Shown: positions 1 through 7,447, counted from the stretch's first letter. The stretch is DNA of 22,697 bases from Clostridia bacterium (GCA_017648525.1 JAGCIP010000218.1:1-22697); one strand, 5' to 3'. Notes: a model not told the origin generated them from the sequence alone. A program made the numbers and translations.

Positions 1-87
1 GTCGTTTCGTTCGGTTACATACGAAAGTGTATGCGCCCTCACGATAACGCCCCCTATAACTTATTATAACTTTTAGAGAGAAAAATT

Positions 88-1407
88 ATGGCACACTTCA
101 GATTTAATCTTTTCCACGACCATGTTACGGTTGGCAATGTGGATAAAAAAAGACTTAAAATAGGCAAACTTTTAATTTTCGCTTGTTTTTTTATGTACAT
201 GTGTTCTATGGCAGTAAAAGGAGTTTTTGCCGCTGAAATTTCGTACATACAAAAATTATGGTCGATAGGATACACGCAAACAAGCGTGGTAAACGCAAGT
301 TATTTTATAACTTACGGATTAGTGCAAGTTTTTATATTTATTTTTGCAAGAAAAATGAATATGAGAAGGTATCTTCTTTTTACCGTTCCGCTGTCCGCCG
401 TGTGTGCTATTTTAATGGGTACTAGTAGCGACGTTATGCAAATGTGCGCGTATTTTGGTTTGGCGGGCGCGCTTCAAGCGGGTATATTTTGTGGCTGTAA
501 TTTTATTTTAACTAAATATTTGCCTACGCAACAATTAACAACTGCAAATAGGTTTATGAACTTTGGCTACTCAATAGGCTCTGTAATCGCTTATTTGCTT
601 TGCGCAATGTGCGTAACTTACGATTTGTGGCAACTTCCTTATTTTATTTTGGGCGGAATTTTTCTTGTTTCGGTAATATTGTTTTTGGTCATTGCAAAAC
701 ACGCCGAAAGATATTTACATTTAAACGAAATTTTAGATGCCCGTAAGACAAACAAAAAGGTCGTTAGAGAAGAAGCGGAAGACGAAACTATTGTTAACAT
801 AGACACAAAGAAAAAAAAGGCTATTTTTTATATCTTAGATTTATCTTTTACCTTTATAATATCGGCAATATATTATTGCATTATGAACAACCTTACCCCG
901 CTACTTGCAAAAGAGTTTGGGCTGGGGGAAAGCGTTGCTATATACATAAGCATTATCGCCCCTATCGCCATAACGATAGGGCCTATGATAACCATTTCCG
1001 CTTGCAATAAAGATAACGACTTTATACGCCAGTCTTGTATTTTCACCTTGATGATTTTGCCTATTCCGTTATTTTTGGCGTTCTTTTACAAGGCAAGTTT
1101 AATTTTAACGCTTGCGTTAACGCTAATATTCGTTGTTTTAGCAAACGGCGTTAAAGCGGTTGGGTTAAGCATCATAACTTTCAAAATGAGAAAACAACTT
1201 AACTCTGGTGCATATAGCGCCATTTCAAATGCGGCGGCATCCGTTTCCGCAGGTGTAACGCCAACCTTAATCGGCACCGTTTTAGACAATTTTGGTTGGA
1301 AGTCTGCGTATTTGGTTACTTTTACAATAACGCTAATTTTCTTGATTGCTTTGATAATAGTAGACTTGTTGGTGCGGAAAGCAAATAAGAAAAGAAAGAC
1401 TTTATAA
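88..1407 (+). CDS. MFS transporter, substrate unknown
   Basis: This is a 439-residue integral membrane protein with about 12 hydrophobic helices and a basic loop near residues 205-245, the usual cytoplasmic loop between the two six-helix halves of major facilitator superfamily carriers. The first helix begins near residue 27, after a hydrophilic, His-containing N-terminus. Length and layout fit MFS secondary transporters of the cytoplasmic membrane. No residues visible to me define the substrate. The ATG at 88 follows a purine-rich AGAGAGAAAAA stretch that can act as a ribosome binding site. The gene stands alone and ends in a strong bidirectional terminator. Family assignment is from fold and composition; the function beyond transport is unknown. 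Confidence 0.8.
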   Translation: MAHFRFNLFHDHVTVGNVDKKRLKIGKLLIFACFFMYMCSMAVKGVFAAEISYIQKLWSIGYTQTSVVNASYFITYGLVQVFIFIFARKMNMRRYLLFTVPLSAVCAILMGTSSDVMQMCAYFGLAGALQAGIFCGCNFILTKYLPTQQLTTANRFMNFGYSIGSVIAYLLCAMCVTYDLWQLPYFILGGIFLVSVILFLVIAKHAERYLHLNEILDARKTNKKVVREEAEDETIVNIDTKKKKAIFYILDLSFTFIISAIYYCIMNNLTPLLAKEFGLGESVAIYISIIAPIAITIGPMITISACNKDNDFIRQSCIFTLMILPIPLFLAFFYKASLILTLALTLIFVVLANGVKAVGLSIITFKMRKQLNSGAYSAISNAAASVSAGVTPTLIGTVLDNFGWKSAYLVTFTITLIFLIALIIVDLLVRKANKKRKTL

Positions 1408-1422
1408 AAAAGCATATAAACA

Positions 1423-1457
1423 AAAAGGCTAACGGGATTTAATTCCGTTAGCCTTTT
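1423..1457. terminator. Bidirectional intrinsic terminator
   Basis: A perfect 13-bp inverted repeat (AAAAGGCTAACGG with CCGTTAGCCTTTT) encloses a 9-nt loop. T-rich flanks on both strands let it end the MFS gene from the left and the leftward membrane protein gene from the right. Confidence 0.9.
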
Positions 1458-1477
1458 AACTTATTATCAAGCAATTT

Positions 1478-2257
1478 TTAATTTGGGTTTGTTTGGTTCT
1501 TTCCGTATAGGCGCAAAATTAGAGAAAATATTAAAAAAATCGTTCCGCATACTATATAATAGGCTTTAAACGGCATAAAGTAAGAAGTGGCGATAAAAAC
1601 CAAGCCAAGCATAAAAAAGTTTTTAGATTTTTTCTTTTCTAAAAGGTTTTTAAGTGATGATAGGGTTAACTTTTTCCTTTCGGGAAAGGTGTGTTTTGTT
1701 TGTGGGAAAAGGTCGTTTTCTTTTAGCGATTGATAAAGGGTGTTTTGCTCTACCGTTTTAATTCGCCCGTCAAACCGTTCGGCAAAGTCCTTAACTTCTT
1801 TTGAAAAGTCGTCTGCTAAAATATACGCCGTTTGTTCTTTTTTTATGGTGTTAAAAATTCGTACTATATCAGTCTTTCTAACCCCGTCGAAAGAAAATAA
1901 CGGGAAAACTACGGCGGGGGTGTCTTTAATAAATAGCCCGCCTTTTTTTCGTTCTGCAACCTTTCCGTTTTTTGCGATTAGTTTTTGAAAAAAGTCGTTT
2001 TGTTCGGTTAGCGTATAAAGTTTAAGTTGGGTAAAAATCAGTTGTTTTTCCCGCTCTTCTTTTATGCTAGAAAAATTTTTTCTTTGCTTATCGCTAAACC
2101 GCTTTGTAAAGAGTGCGCAAAAAAGCAAAGACAAAAGGGCTGAAAAAATTATCGTTAGCGGTGGGCGTAAAAAATAGTTTAAAATAATTACGCAAACGAA
2201 AAAACTTATAATCGCCAAAAAAAAGGCGTCTAAAATAAAAGATAAAGTAATTTTCAT
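1478..2257 (-). CDS. Membrane protein of unknown function
   Basis: The predicted protein has 259 residues from the ATG at 2257. The open frame runs upstream to 2455, but that extension would cover the divergent nadD start, and the MKITLSF start leads straight into a hydrophobic N-terminus. Two membrane helices lie within residues 5-55, followed by a soluble, charged domain of about 145 residues and two more helices near residues 210-250. The tail is short and polar. I do not recognise the central domain. The gene is divergent from nadD-yqeK and convergent with the MFS gene. A role in membrane or cell-envelope biology is only suggested by topology. Confidence 0.7.
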   Translation of the reverse strand: MKITLSFILDAFFLAIISFFVCVIILNYFLRPPLTIIFSALLSLLFCALFTKRFSDKQRKNFSSIKEEREKQLIFTQLKLYTLTEQNDFFQKLIAKNGKVAERKKGGLFIKDTPAVVFPLFSFDGVRKTDIVRIFNTIKKEQTAYILADDFSKEVKDFAERFDGRIKTVEQNTLYQSLKENDLFPQTKHTFPERKKLTLSSLKNLLEKKKSKNFFMLGLVFIATSYFMPFKAYYIVCGTIFLIFSLILRLYGKNQTNPN

Positions 2258-2299
2258 ACGCCAAGTATTGACAAAAGTTAGAGATTTAATACCGATATT

Positions 2300-2324
2300 A
2301 AGGTTAATATTTAAAAATAACCTT
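2300..2324. repeat. Inverted repeat between divergent genes (possible operator)
   Basis: Perfect 7-bp arms, AAGGTTA (2300-2306) and TAACCTT (2318-2324), are separated by an AT-rich 11-nt spacer. The repeat lies midway between the leftward membrane protein gene and nadD, and touches the candidate nadD -35 element. It has the geometry of a dimeric repressor site, but no regulator is identified and chance is possible in AT-rich DNA. Confidence 0.35.
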
Positions 2325-2351
2325 GATTTTATTTGGAAAATATGCAATAAT
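2324..2351 (+). promoter_or_regulatory. Candidate nadD-yqeK promoter, possibly giving a leaderless mRNA
   Basis: TTGATT (2324-2329), a 16-nt spacer and AATAAT (2346-2351) preceded by TGC as in an extended -10. The predicted start falls at about the ATG at 2358, which has no convincing Shine-Dalgarno sequence upstream. A TTGACA at 2268-2273 lacks a -10 at proper spacing. Confidence 0.4.
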
Positions 2352-2357
2352 AAATAT

Positions 2358-3500
2358 ATGGAAAGAACAGGTATTTTCGGTGGGACTTTCAACCCCGTGC
2401 ATAGAGAGCATATTCGGCTTGCTAAAATGGCGGTGGAAGAACTTAACCTTGACAAACTTATAATAATGCCAACCTATCAACCCCCACACAAGGCAACCGC
2501 TCCGCTACCCGCAGAGCATAGGCTTAAAATGTTAAGGCGGGCGTTTTCGGGCGAGCAGAAAATTGAGATTAGCGACTATGAAATAGAAAAAAAGGGAACG
2601 AGTTACACCTATCTTACCGTAGAGCATTTCAAAAAGCAGACGGGCGCACACTTGTTTTTTATCGTGGGCGGAGATATGCTGGTTAACTTTAAGACTTGGA
2701 AGTATCCCGAACGCATTTTGGCTGTTTGCGACCTTGCCGTTTTTGAAAGAGAACAAGTCTTTACCGATTTTGAGAAAGAAAGAGAGTATTTTAAACAAGT
2801 TTTTGGGAAAGAATTTATAAAACTGAATTTTGTGGGAAAGAATTTTTCTTCTACTAAATTAAGAGTATATTCGGCGTTTTCGCTCCCGCTGGACGAGTTG
2901 ACCGCTCCCGCCGTTAGTGAATATATCAAAGAGAACAATTTATACTCTGGAAACGAGTATATTGAATACGCTAAAAAAGTTTTACCCGAAAAACGCTTAA
3001 AACACACGGCGAACGTTGTTGTTTCAGCCCTTTCAAAAGCAAAGGACTTGGGGCTTGACCAACAAAAAGTTATAATTGCAACAACTTTACACGACGTGGC
3101 AAAATACTATTCGGGCGAAATTCCAAAAGACGCAAATATTGATAAAGAAACCCCGCAACCTGTAGTTCACGCATTTTTAGGTGCGTATATTGCAGAAAAA
3201 AAACTAAAAATTACCGATAAAGATATTATAAACGCTATACGCTATCACACTACGGGGCGTGCGAATATGAGTTTGCTTGAAAAACTCGTTTTCGTTGCCG
3301 ATATGGTAGAAGAAGATAGAGATTATCAAGGCGTAAAGTATTTGAGAGATTTGTTTAATAAAGACGACTTTGAATTTTGTTTTAGAGAGTGTTTAAGAGA
3401 AGAGTTTATACATTTACTAAACAAAAAAACAAGCGTCCATATAGAAACCATCAATGCATACGATTTTTACTTGGGCGCTGTCAATAACCAAAAAAACTAA
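2358..3500 (+). CDS. nadD: NadD-YqeK fusion: nicotinate mononucleotide adenylyltransferase + HD-domain phosphohydrolase
   Basis: A 380-residue two-domain protein. Residues 1-195 are NadD, which adenylates nicotinate mononucleotide to NaAD in NAD synthesis: the nucleotidyltransferase signature GGTFNPVHREH is near the N-terminus, and FSSTKLR matches the C-terminal ISSTxxR motif. The usual (H/T)xGH reads HREH here, so the glycine is replaced by Glu. Residues about 200-375 are an HD domain of the YqeK type: RLKHTANV, LHDVAK, HAFLGA, YHTTG and FVADMVEEDR carry the expected His and Asp metal ligands. YqeK proteins hydrolyse diadenosine tetraphosphate. In many Firmicutes nadD, yqeK and rsfS are separate adjacent genes; here the first two are one frame and rsfS follows 40 nt later. 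The in-frame upstream ATG at 2268 adds 30 residues unlike the family, so I chose 2358. Confidence 0.93.
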   Translation: MERTGIFGGTFNPVHREHIRLAKMAVEELNLDKLIIMPTYQPPHKATAPLPAEHRLKMLRRAFSGEQKIEISDYEIEKKGTSYTYLTVEHFKKQTGAHLFFIVGGDMLVNFKTWKYPERILAVCDLAVFEREQVFTDFEKEREYFKQVFGKEFIKLNFVGKNFSSTKLRVYSAFSLPLDELTAPAVSEYIKENNLYSGNEYIEYAKKVLPEKRLKHTANVVVSALSKAKDLGLDQQKVIIATTLHDVAKYYSGEIPKDANIDKETPQPVVHAFLGAYIAEKKLKITDKDIINAIRYHTTGRANMSLLEKLVFVADMVEEDRDYQGVKYLRDLFNKDDFEFCFRECLREEFIHLLNKKTSVHIETINAYDFYLGAVNNQKN

Positions 3501-3540
3501 AAACAAAAGAAATATAATAGAAATATAAAGGAAATAAATT

Positions 3541-3882
3541 ATGGATTCAAAAACTTTTGCAGAAAAAATTTGTGTTGCTTTAACCGATAAAAAAGCCGAA
3601 GACGTCGTTTTAATAGACGTTCGTGGAAAGACCGAAGTTGCCGATTATTACGTGGTTGCAAACGGGCGCTCTATGACGCAAACCCGTGCGCTTATCGACT
3701 ACGTTGAATTTGAAATGGAAAAGGAAGGCGTTGCACCCGTCCGTCGTGAAGGCGTTCGTGAAGGGCGTTGGGCTGTGCTTGATTACGGCGACGTTATCGT
3801 GCATATTTTCAACGACGAAACAAGGCTTTTCTATCATTTAGAAAAACTTTGGGGTGACGAGAAAAACCTAACCAAGTTTTAA
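3541..3882 (+). CDS. rsfS: Ribosome silencing factor RsfS
   Basis: A 113-residue protein of the RsfS/YbeB/Iojap family, which binds ribosomal protein L14 on the large subunit and blocks subunit joining when nutrients are short. Family hallmarks include VLIDVRGKTEVADYYVVANG near residues 23-42 and the WAVLDYGDVIVHIF region near residues 77-90. Length is typical. AAAGGA lies 9 nt before the ATG. It follows nadD-yqeK by 40 nt, the standard Firmicutes arrangement, so co-transcription is likely. Its stop codon overlaps that of the opposite-strand membrane protein gene (TTAA at 3879-3882). Confidence 0.95.
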   Translation: MDSKTFAEKICVALTDKKAEDVVLIDVRGKTEVADYYVVANGRSMTQTRALIDYVEFEMEKEGVAPVRREGVREGRWAVLDYGDVIVHIFNDETRLFYHLEKLWGDEKNLTKF

Positions 3883-4127
3883 GAAGATTTTTTAACGTAA
3901 ATTTTATCTACTAACGCAGGATCTATTTGTATGCATTTGACCCTTGCGGGTGGTTTTTTCGGCTGTTTGGTTTGAACGGGCGCAGGGGTCTCAACGGGTG
4001 CTTTCTTTGTTAAAAACATTAAAACCGCCCTTTTCACCGTCTTAATAAAAGCGACCGTTATTAAACAAAATAAAAATAGCCCCGCCGTGCATAAAAAACC
4101 AAGAAAAAAAGATAGTTCAAAATTCAT
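3879..4127 (-). CDS. Small single-pass membrane protein, unknown function
   Basis: An 82-residue protein starting at the ATG at 4127, chosen because AGAGGTG on the minus strand lies just upstream. The alternative start at 4154 has no comparable site. One transmembrane segment occupies about residues 4-28, followed by a basic stretch, a Pro/Lys-rich linker and a C-terminal segment (VKCIQIDPALVDKIYVKKSS) that looks structured and could be conserved. Its stop overlaps the rsfS stop, so the two genes converge without an obvious terminator. I do not recognise a family. Confidence 0.6.
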   Translation of the reverse strand: MNFELSFFLGFLCTAGLFLFCLITVAFIKTVKRAVLMFLTKKAPVETPAPVQTKQPKKPPARVKCIQIDPALVDKIYVKKSS

Positions 4128-4258
4128 TTTTTCACCTCTTTTTGAATTTAGCACGAAAATAGCACCGTTTGTTGATATTATTTGTTGATTAATGCGTTTT
4201 TTTAGCGCTTAACCACAATATACATACTATAACAAAATTAGAAAGTTAAGGAGAGATT

Positions 4259-5197
4259 ATGGTAGCAGTAAAAGAAAAGGACGAAAAGTTAGTTAAAGAA
4301 GAAACGGAAAAGAAAGAAGAATTAAATAAAGAACAAAAAGAAGAAGTGAAAGGCGAACAAGAAAACACGGATAAACAAGAAAAGACCGAGAAAAAAGAAG
4401 AAAAGGAAGTTGCGCCCGTTTTAGAAAAAGAAAAAGGCGACGAGAAAGAGCCGATAGTGGACACTCGCTTTAAACTTGCAGGCGTTTTGGGAAAGACCGA
4501 AAGCGGACTTATGAACGAGTTTTACGATTTCCAAATTAAAGAGTTTATGACAAAAGTAGGGGCGTTTAATCTTGACGTTAGCGAATTTCCTACGGTTGAC
4601 GCTCTTAACGAACTTGCTAAAATCGGCGTTTTAGAATATTGTTTAACCCCGTTTTTCTACTCGTCTGCAAAAGGACTTGGAAAGAAAAGCGCAGGCGGAA
4701 TAAAGTATAGTGCTATTTTAGATTTTCCTAAAGGGGAAAGTTCTTTCGTTGCCCAAGTAAAAGATGCTAAGTTTGCAGTAAAAAGCGGTGTGGAGAAAGT
4801 TTATTTAACCTTGCCGAGCCTTTCTCTTATCGTTAAAAACGCAGGCAAAATAAAGGCGCAACTAATAAAGATTTCAAGAATTTGCAAGAGTAAGTTGGGG
4901 CTTGTTCTAATTTCTGACGGAGATGAAAACAACCTTAAAAAAGCACTAAAGATGATTGAATCTATAAAAGTTGAAAGGATAATGCTTTTCGGCAAAGACC
5001 AAAAGGGTGCGGATAAGCGTGATTTAACGCTAGCAAAACAAGTGCTATCTAACAAAAAAGTGTTCGTTTACACCGACCAAGAAACTGCGGATGGCGTTGC
5101 GGAATTTATAGCCTTAAAGGCGGACGGTATTTATCTTAAAAATCCGCTCCTTATAGGCAAGGATTTAAAAGAAAAGTTTGCGATTAACGACAAGTAG
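4259..5197 (+). CDS. DeoC-like TIM-barrel protein, probably inactive, with Lys/Glu-rich N-terminus
   Basis: A 312-residue protein with a strong SD (AAGGAGAG). Residues 1-65 are almost entirely Lys, Glu, Asp, Asn and Gln, likely disordered or coiled. Residues about 85-305 follow the deoxyribose-phosphate aldolase layout by eye: YCLTPFFYSSA matches the AICIYPRFIPIA strand of E. coli DeoC, LDFPKGESS matches TNFPHGNDD, and AVKSGVEKVYLTLPSLSLI matches AIAYGADEVDVVFPYRALM. The catalytic residues are not kept: the Asp102 position is Tyr182 and the Schiff-base Lys167 position is about Met242. A classical aldolase activity is therefore unlikely; a scaffold or ligand-binding role is possible. The gene is upstream of the ribU riboswitch but has its own region. 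Homology is from manual comparison only. Confidence 0.6.
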   Translation: MVAVKEKDEKLVKEETEKKEELNKEQKEEVKGEQENTDKQEKTEKKEEKEVAPVLEKEKGDEKEPIVDTRFKLAGVLGKTESGLMNEFYDFQIKEFMTKVGAFNLDVSEFPTVDALNELAKIGVLEYCLTPFFYSSAKGLGKKSAGGIKYSAILDFPKGESSFVAQVKDAKFAVKSGVEKVYLTLPSLSLIVKNAGKIKAQLIKISRICKSKLGLVLISDGDENNLKKALKMIESIKVERIMLFGKDQKGADKRDLTLAKQVLSNKKVFVYTDQETADGVAEFIALKADGIYLKNPLLIGKDLKEKFAINDK

Positions 5198-5208
5198 GCT
5201 TAAAACGC

Positions 5209-5237
5209 TTTACAAAGTTTATAAATCGTAATAAAAT
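5209..5237 (+). promoter_or_regulatory. Promoter for the ribU riboswitch transcript
   Basis: TTTACA (5209-5214), 17-nt spacer, TAAAAT (5232-5237). The predicted transcription start at about 5244 coincides with the first base of riboswitch helix P1, which supports the call. Confidence 0.65.
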
Positions 5238-5243
5238 AGAATT

Positions 5244-5351
5244 GTTCTTTGGGGCAGGGTGAAATTCCCTATCGGCAGTAAAGTCTGCGAGCCTAACGGC
5301 AGATTCGGTGTGATTCCGAAACCGACGGTATAGTCCGGATGGAAAAAGAAC
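5244..5351 (+). promoter_or_regulatory. FMN riboswitch (RFN element)
   Basis: The conserved RFN blocks are readable in order: GGGGCAGGGTGAAATTCCC, ATCGGCAGTAAAGTCTGCGA, GCC, TCGGTGTGATTCCGA, ACCGACGGTATAGTCCGGAT. Helix P1 closes perfectly between GTTCTTT (5244-5250) and AAAGAAC (5345-5351). Such elements bind flavin mononucleotide and shut off riboflavin synthesis or uptake genes. The next gene is ribU, as expected. Confidence 0.97.
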
Positions 5352-5387
5352 GGGGGAGATTTTTCTCCACTTGTAGTTTTGCCGTAT

Positions 5388-5421
5388 TGCGCCCCAAAAA
5401 TATCTTTTAGGGGCGTATTTT
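5388..5421 (+). promoter_or_regulatory. Riboswitch expression platform: SD-sequestering, terminator-like hairpin
   Basis: TGCGCCCC (5388-5395) pairs with GGGGCGTA (5410-5417), including one G-U, and is followed by a T run that reaches the ribU ATG at 5423. The 3' arm contains AGGGG, the only plausible ribU ribosome binding site. The 5' arm can pair instead with TTTGGGGC at 5248-5255, inside P1 and P2 of the aptamer. FMN binding would thus free the arm and close the hairpin. The control could be translational, transcriptional, or both. Confidence 0.65.
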
Positions 5422-5422
5422 T

Positions 5423-6013
5423 ATGAAAAAAACTTTTACGACTAAAAACGTTTCTGGTATGGCGGTTTTTTCCGCTCTTTCTTTCGTGGTGTATCTTTTA
5501 GAATTGCCTATTTTTGCAGGTACGCCCGCAAGTTTTTTAGAACTTGATTTTTCTAACGTTTTCGTTATGCTTGCAGGGTTTATGTACGGACCTATTCCCG
5601 CAGTTATCGTTACCGTGGTTAAAGAAAGCATACATATTTTAGTCGGAACAACGGGGGGCGTTGGCGAACTTGCTAATATCATTATAACCACTTCGTTCGT
5701 TTTAGCGCCGTCTATCGTTTATCGTTATAAAAAAGGGTTTAAGACGGTTGTTTTAACTTTGACGATTGCTTGCCTTGTACAAACGGCTATATCGCTTGTG
5801 GTTAATAAATATATAAACTTTCCGTTCTTTATGGGTAGCGTGCCGTTTGTTCCTAATCAAGTTAGCGAAAACGCTTTTTCGGCTTTGTGGACTTACGTTT
5901 TGGCGTTTAACCTTATAAAGAGTTCGGTTATTTCAATCGTTACCATTTTGGTTTATAAAAAGGTATCTTATCTATTTAAGAGAATTAACTTGCAAAATTC
6001 AGCAAAAGATTAA
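5423..6013 (+). CDS. ribU: Riboflavin ECF transporter substrate-binding subunit RibU
   Basis: A 196-residue membrane protein with about six hydrophobic helices. The segment FLELDFSNVFVMLAGFMYGP, near residues 38-57, is characteristic of RibU, where it forms part of the riboflavin-binding S component. RibU works with the shared energising module EcfA-EcfA'-EcfT, which is not encoded in this window. The FMN riboswitch directly upstream independently supports the assignment. TsaE begins 5 nt after the ribU stop with no terminator between, so riboswitch-initiated transcripts could extend into the tsa genes. Confidence 0.93.
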   Translation: MKKTFTTKNVSGMAVFSALSFVVYLLELPIFAGTPASFLELDFSNVFVMLAGFMYGPIPAVIVTVVKESIHILVGTTGGVGELANIIITTSFVLAPSIVYRYKKGFKTVVLTLTIACLVQTAISLVVNKYINFPFFMGSVPFVPNQVSENAFSALWTYVLAFNLIKSSVISIVTILVYKKVSYLFKRINLQNSAKD

Positions 6014-6018
6014 AACTT

Positions 6019-6414
6019 ATGACTATTTTATCAAAGAGTGCAAAACAAACTGAAGAGATTGCTTTCGAATACGCAAAGACCCTTAACAAAGGGGACGTTG
6101 TGTTGCTTTCGGGCGATTTGGGTGCGGGCAAAACCGCATTCGTTAAAGGGGTTGCTAAATTTTTTGGGCTTGATGGGGTAACTAGCCCCACTTACGCCTA
6201 CCTTAATATTTACGGCGACCTGCTTTATCATTACGATTGCTACCGTTTATCTTGCGGGGAAGATGCCGAAAGGCTTGGGTTAACTGATTACTTTGGCGGA
6301 GATAATATTTGTTTAATCGAGTGGGCGGAAAACATTGAAGACGCTTTGCCCGACACGGTTAAAAAAGTGGAAATTTTAAAGGCTAGCGAAAACGAGAGAA
6401 CGATAAACTTATGA
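6019..6414 (+). CDS. tsaE: tRNA t6A synthesis ATPase TsaE
   Basis: A 131-residue ATPase of the TsaE/YjeE family, part of the TsaBDE complex that makes N6-threonylcarbamoyladenosine at position 37 of ANN-decoding tRNAs. The Walker A motif GDLGAGKTAF lies near residues 33-42; TSPTYAYLN and YHYDCYRL are family signatures, and CLIEWAENI is the C-terminal Trp-containing motif. No strong SD precedes the ATG, which fits coupling to ribU translation 5 nt upstream. The stop overlaps the tsaB start (ATGA). Confidence 0.95.
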   Translation: MTILSKSAKQTEEIAFEYAKTLNKGDVVLLSGDLGAGKTAFVKGVAKFFGLDGVTSPTYAYLNIYGDLLYHYDCYRLSCGEDAERLGLTDYFGGDNICLIEWAENIEDALPDTVKKVEILKASENERTINL

Positions 6415-7016
6415 ATTATTTAGCAGTTGATACGAGTAATAAAAATTTAACCGTAGTGATTAGAAAGGACGGCAAAGAATATCGTTATAACGACGCTGAG
6501 TGCGGGGTAAATCACTCGGTTGCGCTTATGCCGTGCATAGAAGACCTTGCTAGGACGGCTAAACTAAATTTTAACGATTTAGATTTTATCGCTTGCGTGG
6601 TTGGACCGGGCTCGTTTACAGGGATTAGAATAGGCGTTGCTACCGTTAAGGCTATGTGTTTTGCTTATAATAAACCTTGTTTATCGGTAACTTCTTTAGA
6701 TACTTTGGCGTATAATAAATTCGGTAAGGTTTTGGCGATTATAGACGCAAAGCACAACGGCTTTTACGCTTGCGGTTATCAAGACGGAAAGGTGGTAAAA
6801 GAGCCCGAATATATTATGCGAGAGCAGGTTGAAGAACTTGCTAAAGAATATGCGCTCGTTTCCTTTGCTCCCGTTGATGGGCTTGACGTTGAAGTGGTTT
6901 CGGTAACCGACGGACTAATTAAAGCGGTGGAAAGCAATAACGACAAAATTAGTTTTGATTTGGAAACTTTAACCCCCTTGTATTTAAGAAAAAGTCAGGC
7001 GGAAGAAGGAAGATGA
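6411..7016 (+). CDS. tsaB: tRNA t6A synthesis protein TsaB
   Basis: A 201-residue ASKHA-fold protein, the non-catalytic partner of TsaD in t6A formation. The N-terminal YLAVDTSN strand-turn and GPGSFTGIRIGVATVKAM near residues 67-84 are diagnostic of TsaB/YeaZ. The start overlaps the tsaE stop by 4 nt and the end overlaps the rimI start by 4 nt, so the three genes are translationally coupled. TsaD, the catalytic subunit commonly next in this cluster, is absent here and must lie elsewhere in the genome. Confidence 0.95.
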   Translation: MNYLAVDTSNKNLTVVIRKDGKEYRYNDAECGVNHSVALMPCIEDLARTAKLNFNDLDFIACVVGPGSFTGIRIGVATVKAMCFAYNKPCLSVTSLDTLAYNKFGKVLAIIDAKHNGFYACGYQDGKVVKEPEYIMREQVEELAKEYALVSFAPVDGLDVEVVSVTDGLIKAVESNNDKISFDLETLTPLYLRKSQAEEGR

Positions 7017-7447
7017 CAATCTTAAACTTAACCGCTAGCGATATAGAAAAAATAACCGAACTTTACCGTGCGGATTTTGCAGACGGTTGGACGGCGGATA
7101 TGTTGAAATCTGCCTTTGACGGTGGAAGATTTTTTGCGCTTGGCGTAAAAGAAAACGGCTTTCTTTTAGCCGTTATCTCAGTTACCGTTGGTTATGACGA
7201 CGCTGATATTGAAGGGGTTGTCGTTGCAAAAAACAGCAGGGGGCGTGGCATAGCGAAAGCGCTTATTACCGCAGTCGAAGAAAAACTTAAAAAAGACGGC
7301 AAAGAGAGAATTTTGTTAGAAGTTAGGGAAAATAACGTCCCAGCCTTGAGTTTGTATCAGGGGTTGGGGTTTAATAAAATCTCTGTTAGAAAGAAATACT
7401 ATAAAGACGGCGAAAACGCTTTGGTAATGGAAAAGGTGATTTTATAA
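7013..7447 (+). CDS. rimI: RimI-type GNAT N-acetyltransferase
   Basis: A 144-residue GNAT protein. The acetyl-CoA pyrophosphate-binding motif is RGRGIAKAL near residues 74-82, followed by LLEVRENNVPALSLYQGLGF, the typical RimI motif B region, and RKKYYKDGENALVMEK at the C-terminus. RimI acetylates the N-terminal residue of ribosomal protein S18 in Escherichia coli, and Firmicutes homologues sit with tsaB as here. AAGAAGGAAG precedes the ATG, which overlaps the tsaB stop by 4 nt. The S18 substrate is inferred from the family. Confidence 0.9.
   Translation: MTILNLTASDIEKITELYRADFADGWTADMLKSAFDGGRFFALGVKENGFLLAVISVTVGYDDADIEGVVVAKNSRGRGIAKALITAVEEKLKKDGKERILLEVRENNVPALSLYQGLGFNKISVRKKYYKDGENALVMEKVIL

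Noticed and set aside
1..87. Possible promoter or leader before the MFS gene
   Set aside because: No -35/-10 pair at proper spacing; only AT-rich sequence is visible.
4246..4464. Ser/Phe-rich open frame on the minus strand
   Set aside because: It is the complement of the Lys/Glu-rich start of the DeoC-like gene, whose codons read as Ser and Phe in reverse.
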